DNA of 64,000 bases from Clostridia bacterium (GTDB taxonomy: Bacteria; Bacillota; Clostridia; Oscillospirales; CAG-382), in contig JAFSNK010000003.1 of the NCBI GenBank assembly GCA_017447445.1, positions 78,288-142,287 on the forward strand, read 5' to 3'. This document shows positions 8,418 to 17,293 of this stretch, piece by piece (position 1 is the stretch's first letter; each line of letters starts with the position of its first letter). The notes below the pieces were generated by a model. That model saw nothing but the letters and a program-made list of their open reading frames with translations. It searched no databases and was not told the origin of the DNA. A program made the translations under genes and the position numbers.

Positions 8418-9479
8418 ATGAGACGGATTCATGTTGAGGTGTCTAAGCCATACGATGTGTTGATTGGAAGAGGCTTAATCGGCAATATTTCGGGGATAAT
8501 TAATCCAGTTCTGAACAGTAGACAGGTTGCAATTGTTACCGATGACATTGTTCAAAAATGTTATTTAGATAGAGTAGTAGAAAACCTTGAAATAGCTGAT
8601 TTGAAGGTCTGCTCTTTTTCGTTCCCCAACGGAGAACAGTCAAAAAACATCGAGACACTATCCTCTATCCTCGAGTTTTTAGCATCAAATCATATACGGC
8701 GAAACGATACACTTGTTGCACTCGGCGGTGGGGTTGTCGGCGATATTGCCGGGTTGGCAGCATCATTGTATATGCGAGGCGTCAATGTAATTCAAATTCC
8801 AACAACGCTGCTCGCTGCGGTTGATTCTTCTGTCGGCGGAAAAACAGCTGTTAATCTATTACATGGGAAAAACCTGGCAGGGGCTTTTTGGCAACCGAGC
8901 ATAGTTGTCTGCGATGTTGATATTATTGAAGGGCTTCCCAATGATATTTTTTCTGAAGGAATGGCAGAAGTAATCAAGTGCAATGTGATTAAAGATTTGC
9001 CGATCATTAGTTGGATTATTGGGAATACACTGAAAGACCATCTTGAAGATGTCATCTATAATTGTGTTGAATTAAAACGAGAAATAGTTGAGCAAGATGA
9101 ATATGATAATAAGGGAATAAGAAATGTTCTAAATGTAGGACACACTATAGCACATGCTATTGAGAAACTAAGCGACTATACGATTTCTCATGGCAGAGCT
9201 GTCGGTACAGGCATTGTAATAGAGGCTCAATTAGCAAATGAACTAGGAATATGTGATGCTAATACTGTCAATGCTTTAAGATTAGCCATTAGTAAATTCA
9301 ACCTTTGTGTTGATATTTCATGGAGTAACGAAGAATTATTCAACGCCATGCAAAATGATAAAAAGAACCGAAGCGATCAGATTGTATTTGAGTTGCCAAT
9401 TTCGCTTGGAAAATATAAAGAGATAAGGCTTAATAAAGAACAAATACTGTCCCTTCTTAACATTGCTGTAAAATATTGA
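8418..9479 (+). CDS. 3-dehydroquinate synthase-family sugar-phosphate cyclase
   Basis: 353 residues. I chose ATG 8418 over GTG 8415 because of its spacing to GAGGAG. AroB-fold motifs are all present: LVALGGGVVGDIAG (NAD loop), QIPTTLLAAVDSSVGGKTAVN, the metal-site EGMAEVIKC, NVGHTIAHAIE and ISHGRAV. The family cyclises seven-carbon sugar phosphates: DAHP to dehydroquinate, or sedoheptulose-7-phosphate to valiolone-type products, or glucose-6-phosphate to scyllo-inosose. The histidine box reads HGRAV rather than the common HGEAV of many AroB proteins, which is not decisive. A cyclase inside a glycan locus suggests a dedicated carbocyclic building block; a displaced housekeeping aroB is the alternative. 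Confidence 0.85.
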   Translation: MRRIHVEVSKPYDVLIGRGLIGNISGIINPVLNSRQVAIVTDDIVQKCYLDRVVENLEIADLKVCSFSFPNGEQSKNIETLSSILEFLASNHIRRNDTLVALGGGVVGDIAGLAASLYMRGVNVIQIPTTLLAAVDSSVGGKTAVNLLHGKNLAGAFWQPSIVVCDVDIIEGLPNDIFSEGMAEVIKCNVIKDLPIISWIIGNTLKDHLEDVIYNCVELKREIVEQDEYDNKGIRNVLNVGHTIAHAIEKLSDYTISHGRAVGTGIVIEAQLANELGICDANTVNALRLAISKFNLCVDISWSNEELFNAMQNDKKNRSDQIVFELPISLGKYKEIRLNKEQILSLLNIAVKY

Positions 9480-9566
9480 AGGTCAACTTTTTTTCAGACT
9501 TTTATGCGATGTTTTCTTGAATCAGGCAGCTTGGCTAAAGAATATTCTGACGTGGAGAGTAAAGTT

Positions 9567-10622
9567 ATGGAAACAATTGGATTCATTGTCCCAGTTTATA
9601 AGGTTTGTGAGGAATATTTAAAACAATGTGTATTTAGTTTGATTAATCAAACATACAAGGATATTGAAATAATACTAGTCGACGATTGCTCTCCTGATAG
9701 ATGTGGCGAACTTTGTGATGAGCTAAAATGCAAGGACAATAGAATTAAGGTGGCGCATCATCTAAGCAATAGAGGTCTTCCTGAAGCTAGAAATACAGGA
9801 ATTAGTATTTCAACTGCTAAGTGGCTTGCATTTGTGGATTCCGACGATTGGCTTGATCTCAATACTGCGGAGACACTAGTATCAGAAATAAATAAACAAA
9901 GAGCCGATATATATATTTTTTCCGGATACAGGGAGTTTGATGGTAAAACATTAGAATGCGCATTTACTTTTGATAGTGAACGGTTATTTAGCACTTATGC
10001 TGAACGTAATGAGTTAGAGGAAAGATATTTACTTGACCAATCAAGAATCAGAGTTCCTAATTCATTTTCACTTCAATCAGCATGTATTAGGCTTGTTTCT
10101 CGCAGCTTGTTCAGTGAAGGATTGAAGTTCATAGATGTAAAATATGCAGAAGATGCTTTGTTTCACTTGTATTCAACGGAATACGCTAACAGTGTAAAGT
10201 ATATTAGGCAAAGGTTTTACCATTACCGAGATACTAATGGGAGTATGGTAAATAGTTTTAGACCAAATGCTGAAAAAGAACAGATTTCAGTTTTGCGAGA
10301 AATATGGAAATTTGCAAATACATATAATAAAGATGATAGGTTTAAAAAGAATATTTCGCTGGTTGCATTTTTGGCAATGCAGAACTGCGTTTGGCAAAAG
10401 TATTTTCATCCAAGTTATAACAAAAGCATTAGAATAAGACAAAAAGAATGCAAAGAACTGTTCCACACAGAATACTTCAAAGACGTCTATAATAATATAT
10501 CTATAAAAGACTTGGCAACTAATCAAAAGATAAAATATGTTCTGTTTAGGTTGCGATTATACAGTTTGGCGAATTGGTTAAGAAGTCGCCAAAAGATATT
10601 ATTTGGCGAGAAAAGTCAATAA
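9567..10622 (+). CDS. Family 2 glycosyltransferase
   Basis: 351 residues from ATG 9567, which has GGAGAG at the right distance. The in-frame ATG at 9504 has no ribosome site. The GT-A domain comes first: ETIGFIVPVYKVCEEYLK, EIILVDDCSPD, the NRGLPEARNTGI segment and the metal-binding DSDDW motif. The C-terminal ~150 residues hold basic and aromatic stretches typical of membrane-associated capsule transferases, without clear transmembrane helices. It would add one sugar from a nucleotide donor to the lipid-linked repeat unit. Only this one GT2 gene is visible, so the other transferases must be upstream of the window or elsewhere. Confidence 0.92.
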   Translation: METIGFIVPVYKVCEEYLKQCVFSLINQTYKDIEIILVDDCSPDRCGELCDELKCKDNRIKVAHHLSNRGLPEARNTGISISTAKWLAFVDSDDWLDLNTAETLVSEINKQRADIYIFSGYREFDGKTLECAFTFDSERLFSTYAERNELEERYLLDQSRIRVPNSFSLQSACIRLVSRSLFSEGLKFIDVKYAEDALFHLYSTEYANSVKYIRQRFYHYRDTNGSMVNSFRPNAEKEQISVLREIWKFANTYNKDDRFKKNISLVAFLAMQNCVWQKYFHPSYNKSIRIRQKECKELFHTEYFKDVYNNISIKDLATNQKIKYVLFRLRLYSLANWLRSRQKILFGEKSQ

Positions 10623-10637
10623 GAGATAGGAGTTCGC

Positions 10638-11849
10638 ATGAACGTTAACAATAGAATTTCTGTTAGGATAAACAAATTATCGATAAGCATTCAGGATCTG
10701 CTTCTATATATTGTGTATGGTTTTGTCATAACGAGTTCAATTGTAAACAAGAATGCACATGCTTCAGGATATGTTTTTATGATACCAGCAATATTGGTAA
10801 CATATGTTTATTCTTTTCTTATATGCAATCATAAGAACATAAAAAAAAGCTACTACATTTACTTGTTTTTTATAGGAATTACTTTGATTTTTTCCACATT
10901 GTTTTCAACAACACTACCAGAGACAAAATATGAGATAATTCTATCGGTTCTTATTTGGCATTTGTTCTTCATTGCTTTAACGCAAATAGAATACTCAAAG
11001 ATTAATGTTATTTCGATATTCAATATTTATCTGATCATCGCAGTTATATTAAGCGTTATGGGCCTTGCAAACGCTTATAATGGAGTTGTCAACGAGGCTG
11101 GAAGGGCAAGCATATTTGTCTTTGGAATAAGAAAAGACGGCAACTATTTTTCAGCTTTTTTAGCACCTGGTTTTTGCTATGCTTTTTTCAGATTTTTGTT
11201 TGTTAAGCGTAAAACATGGTACTATCTAATAGCTGGCGTTATTATACTATTAGGCATCTATATGACTGGGTCAAGAGCTGGCTTTGCTTCTGTTATTTTA
11301 TCGGCGGTTATACTGATTGCTGCTTTTTTGTTTAAGACGGGTTTTACTGCAAGGAAGCTGATAATTTTCTGTTTTATTACAGCGTTTGTTGTCCTCTTGT
11401 ATAGGTTTTTTAGTAATACAAATTTATTCCAAAGGATGCTAGCTTCTGACAGTTACTCGAATGATATTCGACTCGTGATTTGGGGGAAGGCAATAGAAGC
11501 ATTTAAGATTAGCCCGATCTTTGGTTCAGGAAGAGGTTCAGGCGAGTATTTTGCAAGGATGGCAACAGCACACGTAATACACAATTCATTTATTGAACTT
11601 CTGTGTGATCAAGGAATAGTTGGAGTTCTGCTTTTCTTATGTTTATTTGCAAAAATGTTTTTCGTTAAAAAATCAAATATAGTTATTATGATTGCATTTT
11701 TTGTAAGTTGCTTTGCACCGCTGTTTTTTATTAGTGCATATCAAACATGTGGATGGTGGCTCCCGATTGCTTTGTGTCTAATAATGGCGGAGAAATTACA
11801 ATCCGAAGATGCAAGTGTGGTATTCGATGTTAGTAAAAATATTGACTAA
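10638..11849 (+). CDS. O-antigen ligase/polymerase family (Wzy-like) membrane protein
   Basis: 403 residues, strongly hydrophobic with about ten to twelve predicted membrane segments. The long extracellular loop contains RLVIWGKAIEAFKISPIFG followed by AHVIHNSFIELLCDQGIVG, the Wzy_C/O-antigen ligase signature, with the conserved histidine before N-S. With the flippase gene downstream, it should polymerise lipid-linked repeat units on the outside of the membrane. The start follows GATAGGAGTTCGC. Wzy proteins diverge strongly, so the linkage formed cannot be predicted. Very AT-rich by eye, as usual for this gene class. Confidence 0.85.
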   Translation: MNVNNRISVRINKLSISIQDLLLYIVYGFVITSSIVNKNAHASGYVFMIPAILVTYVYSFLICNHKNIKKSYYIYLFFIGITLIFSTLFSTTLPETKYEIILSVLIWHLFFIALTQIEYSKINVISIFNIYLIIAVILSVMGLANAYNGVVNEAGRASIFVFGIRKDGNYFSAFLAPGFCYAFFRFLFVKRKTWYYLIAGVIILLGIYMTGSRAGFASVILSAVILIAAFLFKTGFTARKLIIFCFITAFVVLLYRFFSNTNLFQRMLASDSYSNDIRLVIWGKAIEAFKISPIFGSGRGSGEYFARMATAHVIHNSFIELLCDQGIVGVLLFLCLFAKMFFVKKSNIVIMIAFFVSCFAPLFFISAYQTCGWWLPIALCLIMAEKLQSEDASVVFDVSKNID

Positions 11850-11945
11850 TCAATTGCGGCACCAACATCGTCATCAAATTGAGTCATGCATTAGTTCTAT
11901 TTTCAATTATTGTTATATTTTAAGTCTTTTAGGGTGGCGAAGGAT

Positions 11946-13067
11946 ATGAAATTACAGTTTAAACAGTTGATGGCACGAATGTTATTTAAAACAATGAGAG
12001 TGTTCCCCATAGACAAAAAGAAAGTTGTTTTTTCGAGCTTTAGAGGTAAATACAATGATTCACCGCGGATTATCTCCGAAGCATTGAGCAGAACTGGAAA
12101 AGCTAAACAAGTTTGGATCGTAAATGAAGGTATTGATGTTCCCGAGAGTATTACAAAGGCAAAGCCAAAATCAATTTCTTCCCTATACCATCTGGCGACC
12201 GCTAGAGTTTGGGTTGATAACTCTAGAAAAGAAATATGGGTTTCAAAAAGGAAAAAACAGTTTTATATCCAAACATGGCATGGTGGTGTCTGTATAAAAA
12301 AAGTCGAAAAGGATGCGGAAGACAGGTTGCCCCCAGTTTATGTAGAAAGCGCAAAAAACGACTCCAAGATGGCAGATATCTTTGTGTCAGAAGCGGAATG
12401 GAGGACTAGAAATTACCGCTCGGCTTTTTGGTACGAGGGGGAAATAGTAAAAGGTGGCATATCCAGGAAGCAGAGTATTGACGAAGCTCATGCTAGAAAA
12501 AAAGTTCTGGATTTTTTTGGCATTAACGATAATTGCCATTTTGTATTGTATGCACCCACATTTAGAAATAACCACGATTTAACTTGTTATGATATTGATT
12601 ACCACGCTCTAATAAATTGTCTTGAAAAAAAATATGGCGGAGATTGGAGAATAATAATTCGACTACACCCAAACATTTCAGATAGTGAGAATCATTTAGT
12701 ATATTCGGAAAAAGTGCTAAATGGTTCAGATTATCCGATTCTTAATGAGCTTTTGGCTATTTCTGATATGTTAATTACCGATTTCTCAGGGTGTATGTTC
12801 GATGCCGTCAGAAGAAAACTGAAACTCGTACTATATGCGTCGGATTATGATGATTATTTGAAAAATGAACGAGGATTGTATTTTGATTTATCAAACTTCC
12901 CAGCACCACTTGCAAAAAATAATTCTCAATTATTAGATATTGTTAACTCGTTTGATGTGAAAAAATACGAAGAAGATTGTCAGAAAATGATAGATCAATT
13001 AGGCTTTTATGATGTCGATGCGACACCATTGATTGTCGATAGAATTCTGAGTGTAATACTCAAGTAA
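11946..13067 (+). CDS. CDP-glycerol glycerophosphotransferase family protein (TagB/TagF-like)
   Basis: 373 residues from ATG 11946. A longer TTG-started version from 11910 lacks a ribosome site. The family features are visible: VVFSSFRGKYNDSPRIISEAL near the start, the FYIQTWHGG motif, FVSEAEW, VLYAPTFRNN and IIRLHPN, and the acidic end LITDFSGCMFDA. These enzymes move glycerol-phosphate or ribitol-phosphate from the CDP form. A CTP:glycerol-3-phosphate cytidylyltransferase gene 1.6 kb downstream can provide the donor. Together they predict a glycerol-phosphate substituent or teichoic-acid-like linkage in the surface polymer. Confidence 0.9.
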   Translation: MKLQFKQLMARMLFKTMRVFPIDKKKVVFSSFRGKYNDSPRIISEALSRTGKAKQVWIVNEGIDVPESITKAKPKSISSLYHLATARVWVDNSRKEIWVSKRKKQFYIQTWHGGVCIKKVEKDAEDRLPPVYVESAKNDSKMADIFVSEAEWRTRNYRSAFWYEGEIVKGGISRKQSIDEAHARKKVLDFFGINDNCHFVLYAPTFRNNHDLTCYDIDYHALINCLEKKYGGDWRIIIRLHPNISDSENHLVYSEKVLNGSDYPILNELLAISDMLITDFSGCMFDAVRRKLKLVLYASDYDDYLKNERGLYFDLSNFPAPLAKNNSQLLDIVNSFDVKKYEEDCQKMIDQLGFYDVDATPLIVDRILSVILK

Positions 13068-13080
13068 TGGAGGGGCTAAA

Positions 13081-14541
13081 GTGTTTGCCTCGCTAAAAAA
13101 AAGATATGGGCAACTGTCAAAACCGATAAAAGCATCAATATGGTTTTTGATATGCTCTTTTCTCCAAAAAGGTATTTCTGTTTTCGTGACTCCAATATTT
13201 ACGAGACTTCTTACAACAGAAGAATATGGTGCATATGATGTTTTCAATTCATGGTTGAATATTTTGACAGTGCTTGTTACCTTAAATCTGTATGCAGGAG
13301 TTTATACACAGGGATTGGTTGTTTTTGAGGAAGACCGAAAAGTATTTTCGTCTACATTACAAGGATTAACACTGGTTCTAACTCTCATTTGGACGATTGT
13401 TTACACGCTGTTTTCCGGTTTTTGGAATAATCTCCTTTCCCTTACCACGGTCCAAATCTATGCTATGTTATTAATGATGTGGTCAACCGCGGTTTTTGGC
13501 TTTTGGGCAGCAAGTCAGCGTGTTCAGTTCAACTACAAGTTATTGGTGCTTGTCACAATTATCATTTCAATCCTTAAGCCTTTAGCAAGCATTTTGCTCG
13601 TAATTAATTCAAATGATAAGGTAACAGCACGAATTCTTGGAATAACTTTTGTTGAAGTACTTGGATATAGCGCATTCTTTTTTATTCAGTTGTTCAGAGG
13701 AAAAAGGTTTTTTTCTAAGAAGTACTGGATTTACGCATTAAGCTTTAATTTACCTTTGGTTCCACACTATCTTTCTCAAACCGTTTTAAACGGTGCAGAC
13801 AAAATAATGATAGAAAGCATGGTGGGAAAATCTGAAGCGGGCATTTATGGATTAGCTTATTCGATTTCCAATTTGATGATGCTTTTTAATATTGCATTGC
13901 TGAATACGCTTAACCCATGGATATATCAAAAAATTAAAAGGAGAGAAGAAAAAGACATAGCACCTGTCGGATATGGGTGTCTGATAGGTATAGCAATTGT
14001 TAATATGCTGCTTATCATTTTTGCTCCAGATTTAGTTCGACTGTTCGCGCCGATTGAATACTATGACGCAATTTGGACAATTCCGCCAGTAGCAATGAGT
14101 GTGTACTTTATTTTTTCATATAGCTTATTTGCCGGTTTTGAGTTTTATTATAAAAAAACGAAAATGATAATGGTTGCAAGCGTTGTTGCTGCACTTATGA
14201 ATATTGTGTTAAATTATATATTCATTAATCTATTTGGGTATATTGCGGCAGGCTATACTACACTTTTTTGTTATATTATCTATAGCGTTGGTCATTATCT
14301 CTTCATGAAAAGAGTATGCAATAAGTATTTGAACGGAAGTATTGTTTATAGGCCAAAGACACTTTTACTTATTTCAATGACCTTCATAACATTAGGCTTT
14401 ATTATACAGTTTACATATTCTTCTAATATCGTTAGATACATTGCCGGAGGAGTAATGCTGGCGGGTATTCTTTTATTCCGAAAACGTATTGTTGCTGCGG
14501 CAAAAAATCTGTTATCATTGAGAAAGCAAAAGCAATCATAA
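13081..14541 (+). CDS. Polysaccharide flippase (Wzx/MATE-like)
   Basis: 486 residues, GTG start right after GGAGGGGCTAAA. About twelve to fourteen hydrophobic segments are present, with the family N-terminus KGISVFVTPIFTRLLTTEEYG (polysaccharide biosynthesis protein, PF01943/PF13440). It should flip the undecaprenyl-linked repeat unit to the outer face, where the Wzy-like protein polymerises it. The gene lies 13 bases after the glycerophosphotransferase. The C-terminus is basic (RKQKQS). The class is clear, while substrate specificity is not readable from sequence. Confidence 0.92.
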   Translation: MFASLKKRYGQLSKPIKASIWFLICSFLQKGISVFVTPIFTRLLTTEEYGAYDVFNSWLNILTVLVTLNLYAGVYTQGLVVFEEDRKVFSSTLQGLTLVLTLIWTIVYTLFSGFWNNLLSLTTVQIYAMLLMMWSTAVFGFWAASQRVQFNYKLLVLVTIIISILKPLASILLVINSNDKVTARILGITFVEVLGYSAFFFIQLFRGKRFFSKKYWIYALSFNLPLVPHYLSQTVLNGADKIMIESMVGKSEAGIYGLAYSISNLMMLFNIALLNTLNPWIYQKIKRREEKDIAPVGYGCLIGIAIVNMLLIIFAPDLVRLFAPIEYYDAIWTIPPVAMSVYFIFSYSLFAGFEFYYKKTKMIMVASVVAALMNIVLNYIFINLFGYIAAGYTTLFCYIIYSVGHYLFMKRVCNKYLNGSIVYRPKTLLLISMTFITLGFIIQFTYSSNIVRYIAGGVMLAGILLFRKRIVAAAKNLLSLRKQKQS

Positions 14542-14626
14542 TAGGTGAAGAAATAGTATACTATCATGTAGAAATCTTTGAAATATCAATCATTAGTTCT
14601 ATATACGAGGAGGTATTAAATTATCT

Positions 14627-15055
14627 ATGGTTATTGGTTATACAACAGGAGTTTATGATATGTTTCATATAGGACACTTAAACGTCCTGAAAAACGCAAA
14701 GAGTCAATGCGACTACCTAATCGTTGGCGTAAGCACCGACGAACTTGTCCAGAAAGAAAAGAATAAAACTCCAGTAATTCCTTTCGTAGAAAGATGTGAA
14801 ATTGTGTCAGCAATTAAGTATGTTGACAAGGTTGTTCCGCAAACCAACAAGAATAAAAAAGAAGCATGGGAGAAGTATCATTTCGACAAAATGTTCGTTG
14901 GAGACGATTGGAAAGGGACCGACGTATGGAATCGATTTGAAGAACAGTTTAAGCCTTTGGGAGTTGAGATTGTTTACTTGAAACATACCGACGGGATTTC
15001 AAGTACACAGTTAACTGGAATAATAAAAGGAATGCTTGACAATCATTCAGATTAA
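14627..15055 (+). CDS. tagD: Glycerol-3-phosphate cytidylyltransferase
   Basis: 142 residues, with the cytidylyltransferase signature GVYDMFHIGHLNVLKNAK (HxGH box) near the start and the ISSTQL motif at the end, corresponding to the ISTT nucleotide box. The protein is slightly longer than Bacillus TagD (about 129). It forms CDP-glycerol from CTP and glycerol-3-phosphate. CDP-glycerol is the donor for the glycerophosphotransferase encoded upstream. The start codon follows GAGGAGG by 13 bases. The symbol is by family; a cytidylyltransferase for another alcohol phosphate is possible. Confidence 0.87.
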   Translation: MVIGYTTGVYDMFHIGHLNVLKNAKSQCDYLIVGVSTDELVQKEKNKTPVIPFVERCEIVSAIKYVDKVVPQTNKNKKEAWEKYHFDKMFVGDDWKGTDVWNRFEEQFKPLGVEIVYLKHTDGISSTQLTGIIKGMLDNHSD

Positions 15056-16220
15056 GCAATGTTTAGATTACGGTACCGGGGTTATGGAAAAAGTTGTTAA
15101 TACTTTTATGGCAATTATCCGAAGTGCGATCATGGAAACAAACGAAGATATAGACGTGTCACATATTAACTATGAAGCATTATTATCATTATCCAAATTT
15201 CACGATCTTGCACATGTTATTTACTATGAATTGAATAAACGAATTGAGAATTGGGAAGGGGACACACACAACAGATTTAAACAGCAGTATGATAATTCCA
15301 TATATCGATTTGTTAAACGAGATTTAGCTATAGAACAAGTTAAAGAAGCGTTTGAGATGGCGCATATTGATTATATTCTACTTAAAGGATCTTATTTATT
15401 AAAGCTTTATCCCCAACCTTGGATGAGAACTAGCTCGGATGTAGATGTATTAGTCAGGAAAGAGGATATAGACAGAGCTATTGTAACGTTAAACAAAAAA
15501 GGCTTTGTTCAGTTTTTAGAGACATCGAAAGACATCTCGTTCTATACACCCGAGCATTATCATATTGAACTTCATCATTCTTTAATGGAGGAGGGCATCT
15601 TTGATAATGCAAATCAGTTATTAAATACAATATGGGATTGTGTAGAACCAAACGTATCCAAGTATGAAAAATACATGAGTGGCGAGATGATATATTTTTA
15701 TCATGTGGTACATATGGCAAAACACTTTAAAAACGGAGGATGTGGAGTACGATTTTTTATTGACTTGTGGCTATTAAACCATACTATTAGTTTTGACAAT
15801 GATAAAAGAGTTGCACTGATAAAATCAAGCGGTCTGGATTCATTTGAAAAAAAGGTACGACTATTATCAGAAAAGTGGTTTTCAAGAAATGAAGATTTCT
15901 CGGATATTCAAGAGATAGAAAAATATATATTTGAAGGCGGTACATACGGAAATCTAGATCATAGTGCAGCAATAAGAAAGAATAACGCTCGGAATATGTT
16001 ACTCTATTATATGAGAAGGGTATTTCAACCATATTGCATTATGAAGAACTCATATCCGAAACTTCGTAAGTATCCTATCCTTCTCCCGTTTTTTTGGGTT
16101 GCTCGCTGGTTTAATATTCTTGACCCGAAAGTAAGACGAAATGCCAAAAACGAAATAAAGATTATTCGTGGAAATACCAATGAACAAATAGAGCTATTGT
16201 TTAATGAATTAGAGATCTGA
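15036..16220 (+). CDS. NTP_transf_5-type nucleotidyltransferase protein
   Basis: 394 residues from TTG 15036, supported by AAAGGA five bases upstream. It overlaps the cytidylyltransferase by 20 bases. The next candidate, ATG 15084, has no good ribosome site. The core reads YILLKGSYLLKLYPQPWMR, followed by SSDVDVLV, matching the uncharacterised nucleotidyltransferase family PF14907 with its S-D-x-D metal site. Members are common in capsule and exopolysaccharide loci of Firmicutes, with unknown substrate. It may modify a sugar, lipid or protein; no specific function is claimed. Confidence 0.85.
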   Translation: MTIIQIKQCLDYGTGVMEKVVNTFMAIIRSAIMETNEDIDVSHINYEALLSLSKFHDLAHVIYYELNKRIENWEGDTHNRFKQQYDNSIYRFVKRDLAIEQVKEAFEMAHIDYILLKGSYLLKLYPQPWMRTSSDVDVLVRKEDIDRAIVTLNKKGFVQFLETSKDISFYTPEHYHIELHHSLMEEGIFDNANQLLNTIWDCVEPNVSKYEKYMSGEMIYFYHVVHMAKHFKNGGCGVRFFIDLWLLNHTISFDNDKRVALIKSSGLDSFEKKVRLLSEKWFSRNEDFSDIQEIEKYIFEGGTYGNLDHSAAIRKNNARNMLLYYMRRVFQPYCIMKNSYPKLRKYPILLPFFWVARWFNILDPKVRRNAKNEIKIIRGNTNEQIELLFNELEI

Positions 16221-16237
16221 ATCGAGTACGAAGAAGT

Positions 16238-17275
16238 ATGAATATATTATTAACAGGCGGAGCTGGATACATTGGCTCCCATACACTCATTGAGTTAATT
16301 AGCGAACATCACAGCGTCGTTGTGGTGGACAACCTTTCTAATTCTAATAAGGAATCGCTTACACGGGTGGAGCAGATAACCGGTGTTAAGATCCCTTTTT
16401 ACGAGGCGGACATTCGAGATAGAGATGCGCTTGAGGTAGTGTTCTCTGCACACAATTTCGATTGTTGCATTCATTTTGCTGGGCTGAAAGCGGTTGGTGA
16501 TTCCGTAACACATCCGTGGGAATACTACGATAACAATATCGGTGGTACACTTGTCCTCGTGGATGTTATGCGTAAGCACGGTTGCAAGAATATCATCTTC
16601 TCGTCATCCGCTACTGTGTATGGCGAACCGTCGATGATCCCGATTACCGAGGAATGTCCGAAAGGACACTGCACCAATCCTTACGGTTGGACAAAGTGGA
16701 TGATTGAAGAGATATTGACCGATTTGCATACTGCCGATGTTAAAAAGGATGATTCTAACCCATGGAATGTTGTTTTGTTGCGGTATTTCAATCCCATAGG
16801 CGCGCACAAATCAGGCTTGATTGGCGAGAATCCAAATGGGATTCCCACCAATCTGATGCCGTACATTACGCAGGTGGCGGTTGGCAAACTTGATAAACTG
16901 CATGTGTATGGCAATGATTACAATACGCCTGACGGGACTGGCGTTCGTGATTATATCCATGTGGTAGATTTGGCACGTGGTCACGTCAAAGCGTTGCAAG
17001 CTATAGAAAACAACTGCGGCATCGCTGTATATAATCTCGGTACTGGCAAGGGCTATAGCGTGTTGGATGTAGTTCACGCTTTTGAAGAAGCCAACAGCGT
17101 CCAAATTCCTTATGTTATTGAACAGCGCCGTCCAGGGGATGTAGGTATTTGCTACTCTGCATCGGACAAAGCGTTCATTGAACTTGGTTGGAAAGCACAT
17201 TATGATATTGTCGATATGTGCCGAGATAGTTGGAAATGGCAAAAAATGAATCCCAATGGTTATGAGTCATTGTGA
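16238..17275 (+). CDS. galE: UDP-glucose 4-epimerase
   Basis: 345 residues, the usual GalE length. NAD-binding loop LLTGGAGYIGSHT at residues 4-16, the serine box IIFSSSATVYG, the catalytic Tyr-x-x-x-Lys in NPYGWTKWM, and the late motif GVRDYIHVVDLARGHVKAL are all present. It interconverts UDP-glucose and UDP-galactose (perhaps also the GlcNAc/GalNAc pair), supplying galactose units for the glycan. It closes the polysaccharide operon, 17 bases after the NTP_transf_5 gene. By eye it has higher GC than the genes before it. Confidence 0.95.
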   Translation: MNILLTGGAGYIGSHTLIELISEHHSVVVVDNLSNSNKESLTRVEQITGVKIPFYEADIRDRDALEVVFSAHNFDCCIHFAGLKAVGDSVTHPWEYYDNNIGGTLVLVDVMRKHGCKNIIFSSSATVYGEPSMIPITEECPKGHCTNPYGWTKWMIEEILTDLHTADVKKDDSNPWNVVLLRYFNPIGAHKSGLIGENPNGIPTNLMPYITQVAVGKLDKLHVYGNDYNTPDGTGVRDYIHVVDLARGHVKALQAIENNCGIAVYNLGTGKGYSVLDVVHAFEEANSVQIPYVIEQRRPGDVGICYSASDKAFIELGWKAHYDIVDMCRDSWKWQKMNPNGYESL

Positions 17276-17293
17276 TCATCATATAGGAGAGTA

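Noticed and set aside
14578..14605. TTGAAA with TATATA as a promoter for the cytidylyltransferase gene
   Set aside because: The start point would fall at or beyond the GAGGAGG ribosome site, leaving no usable leader.
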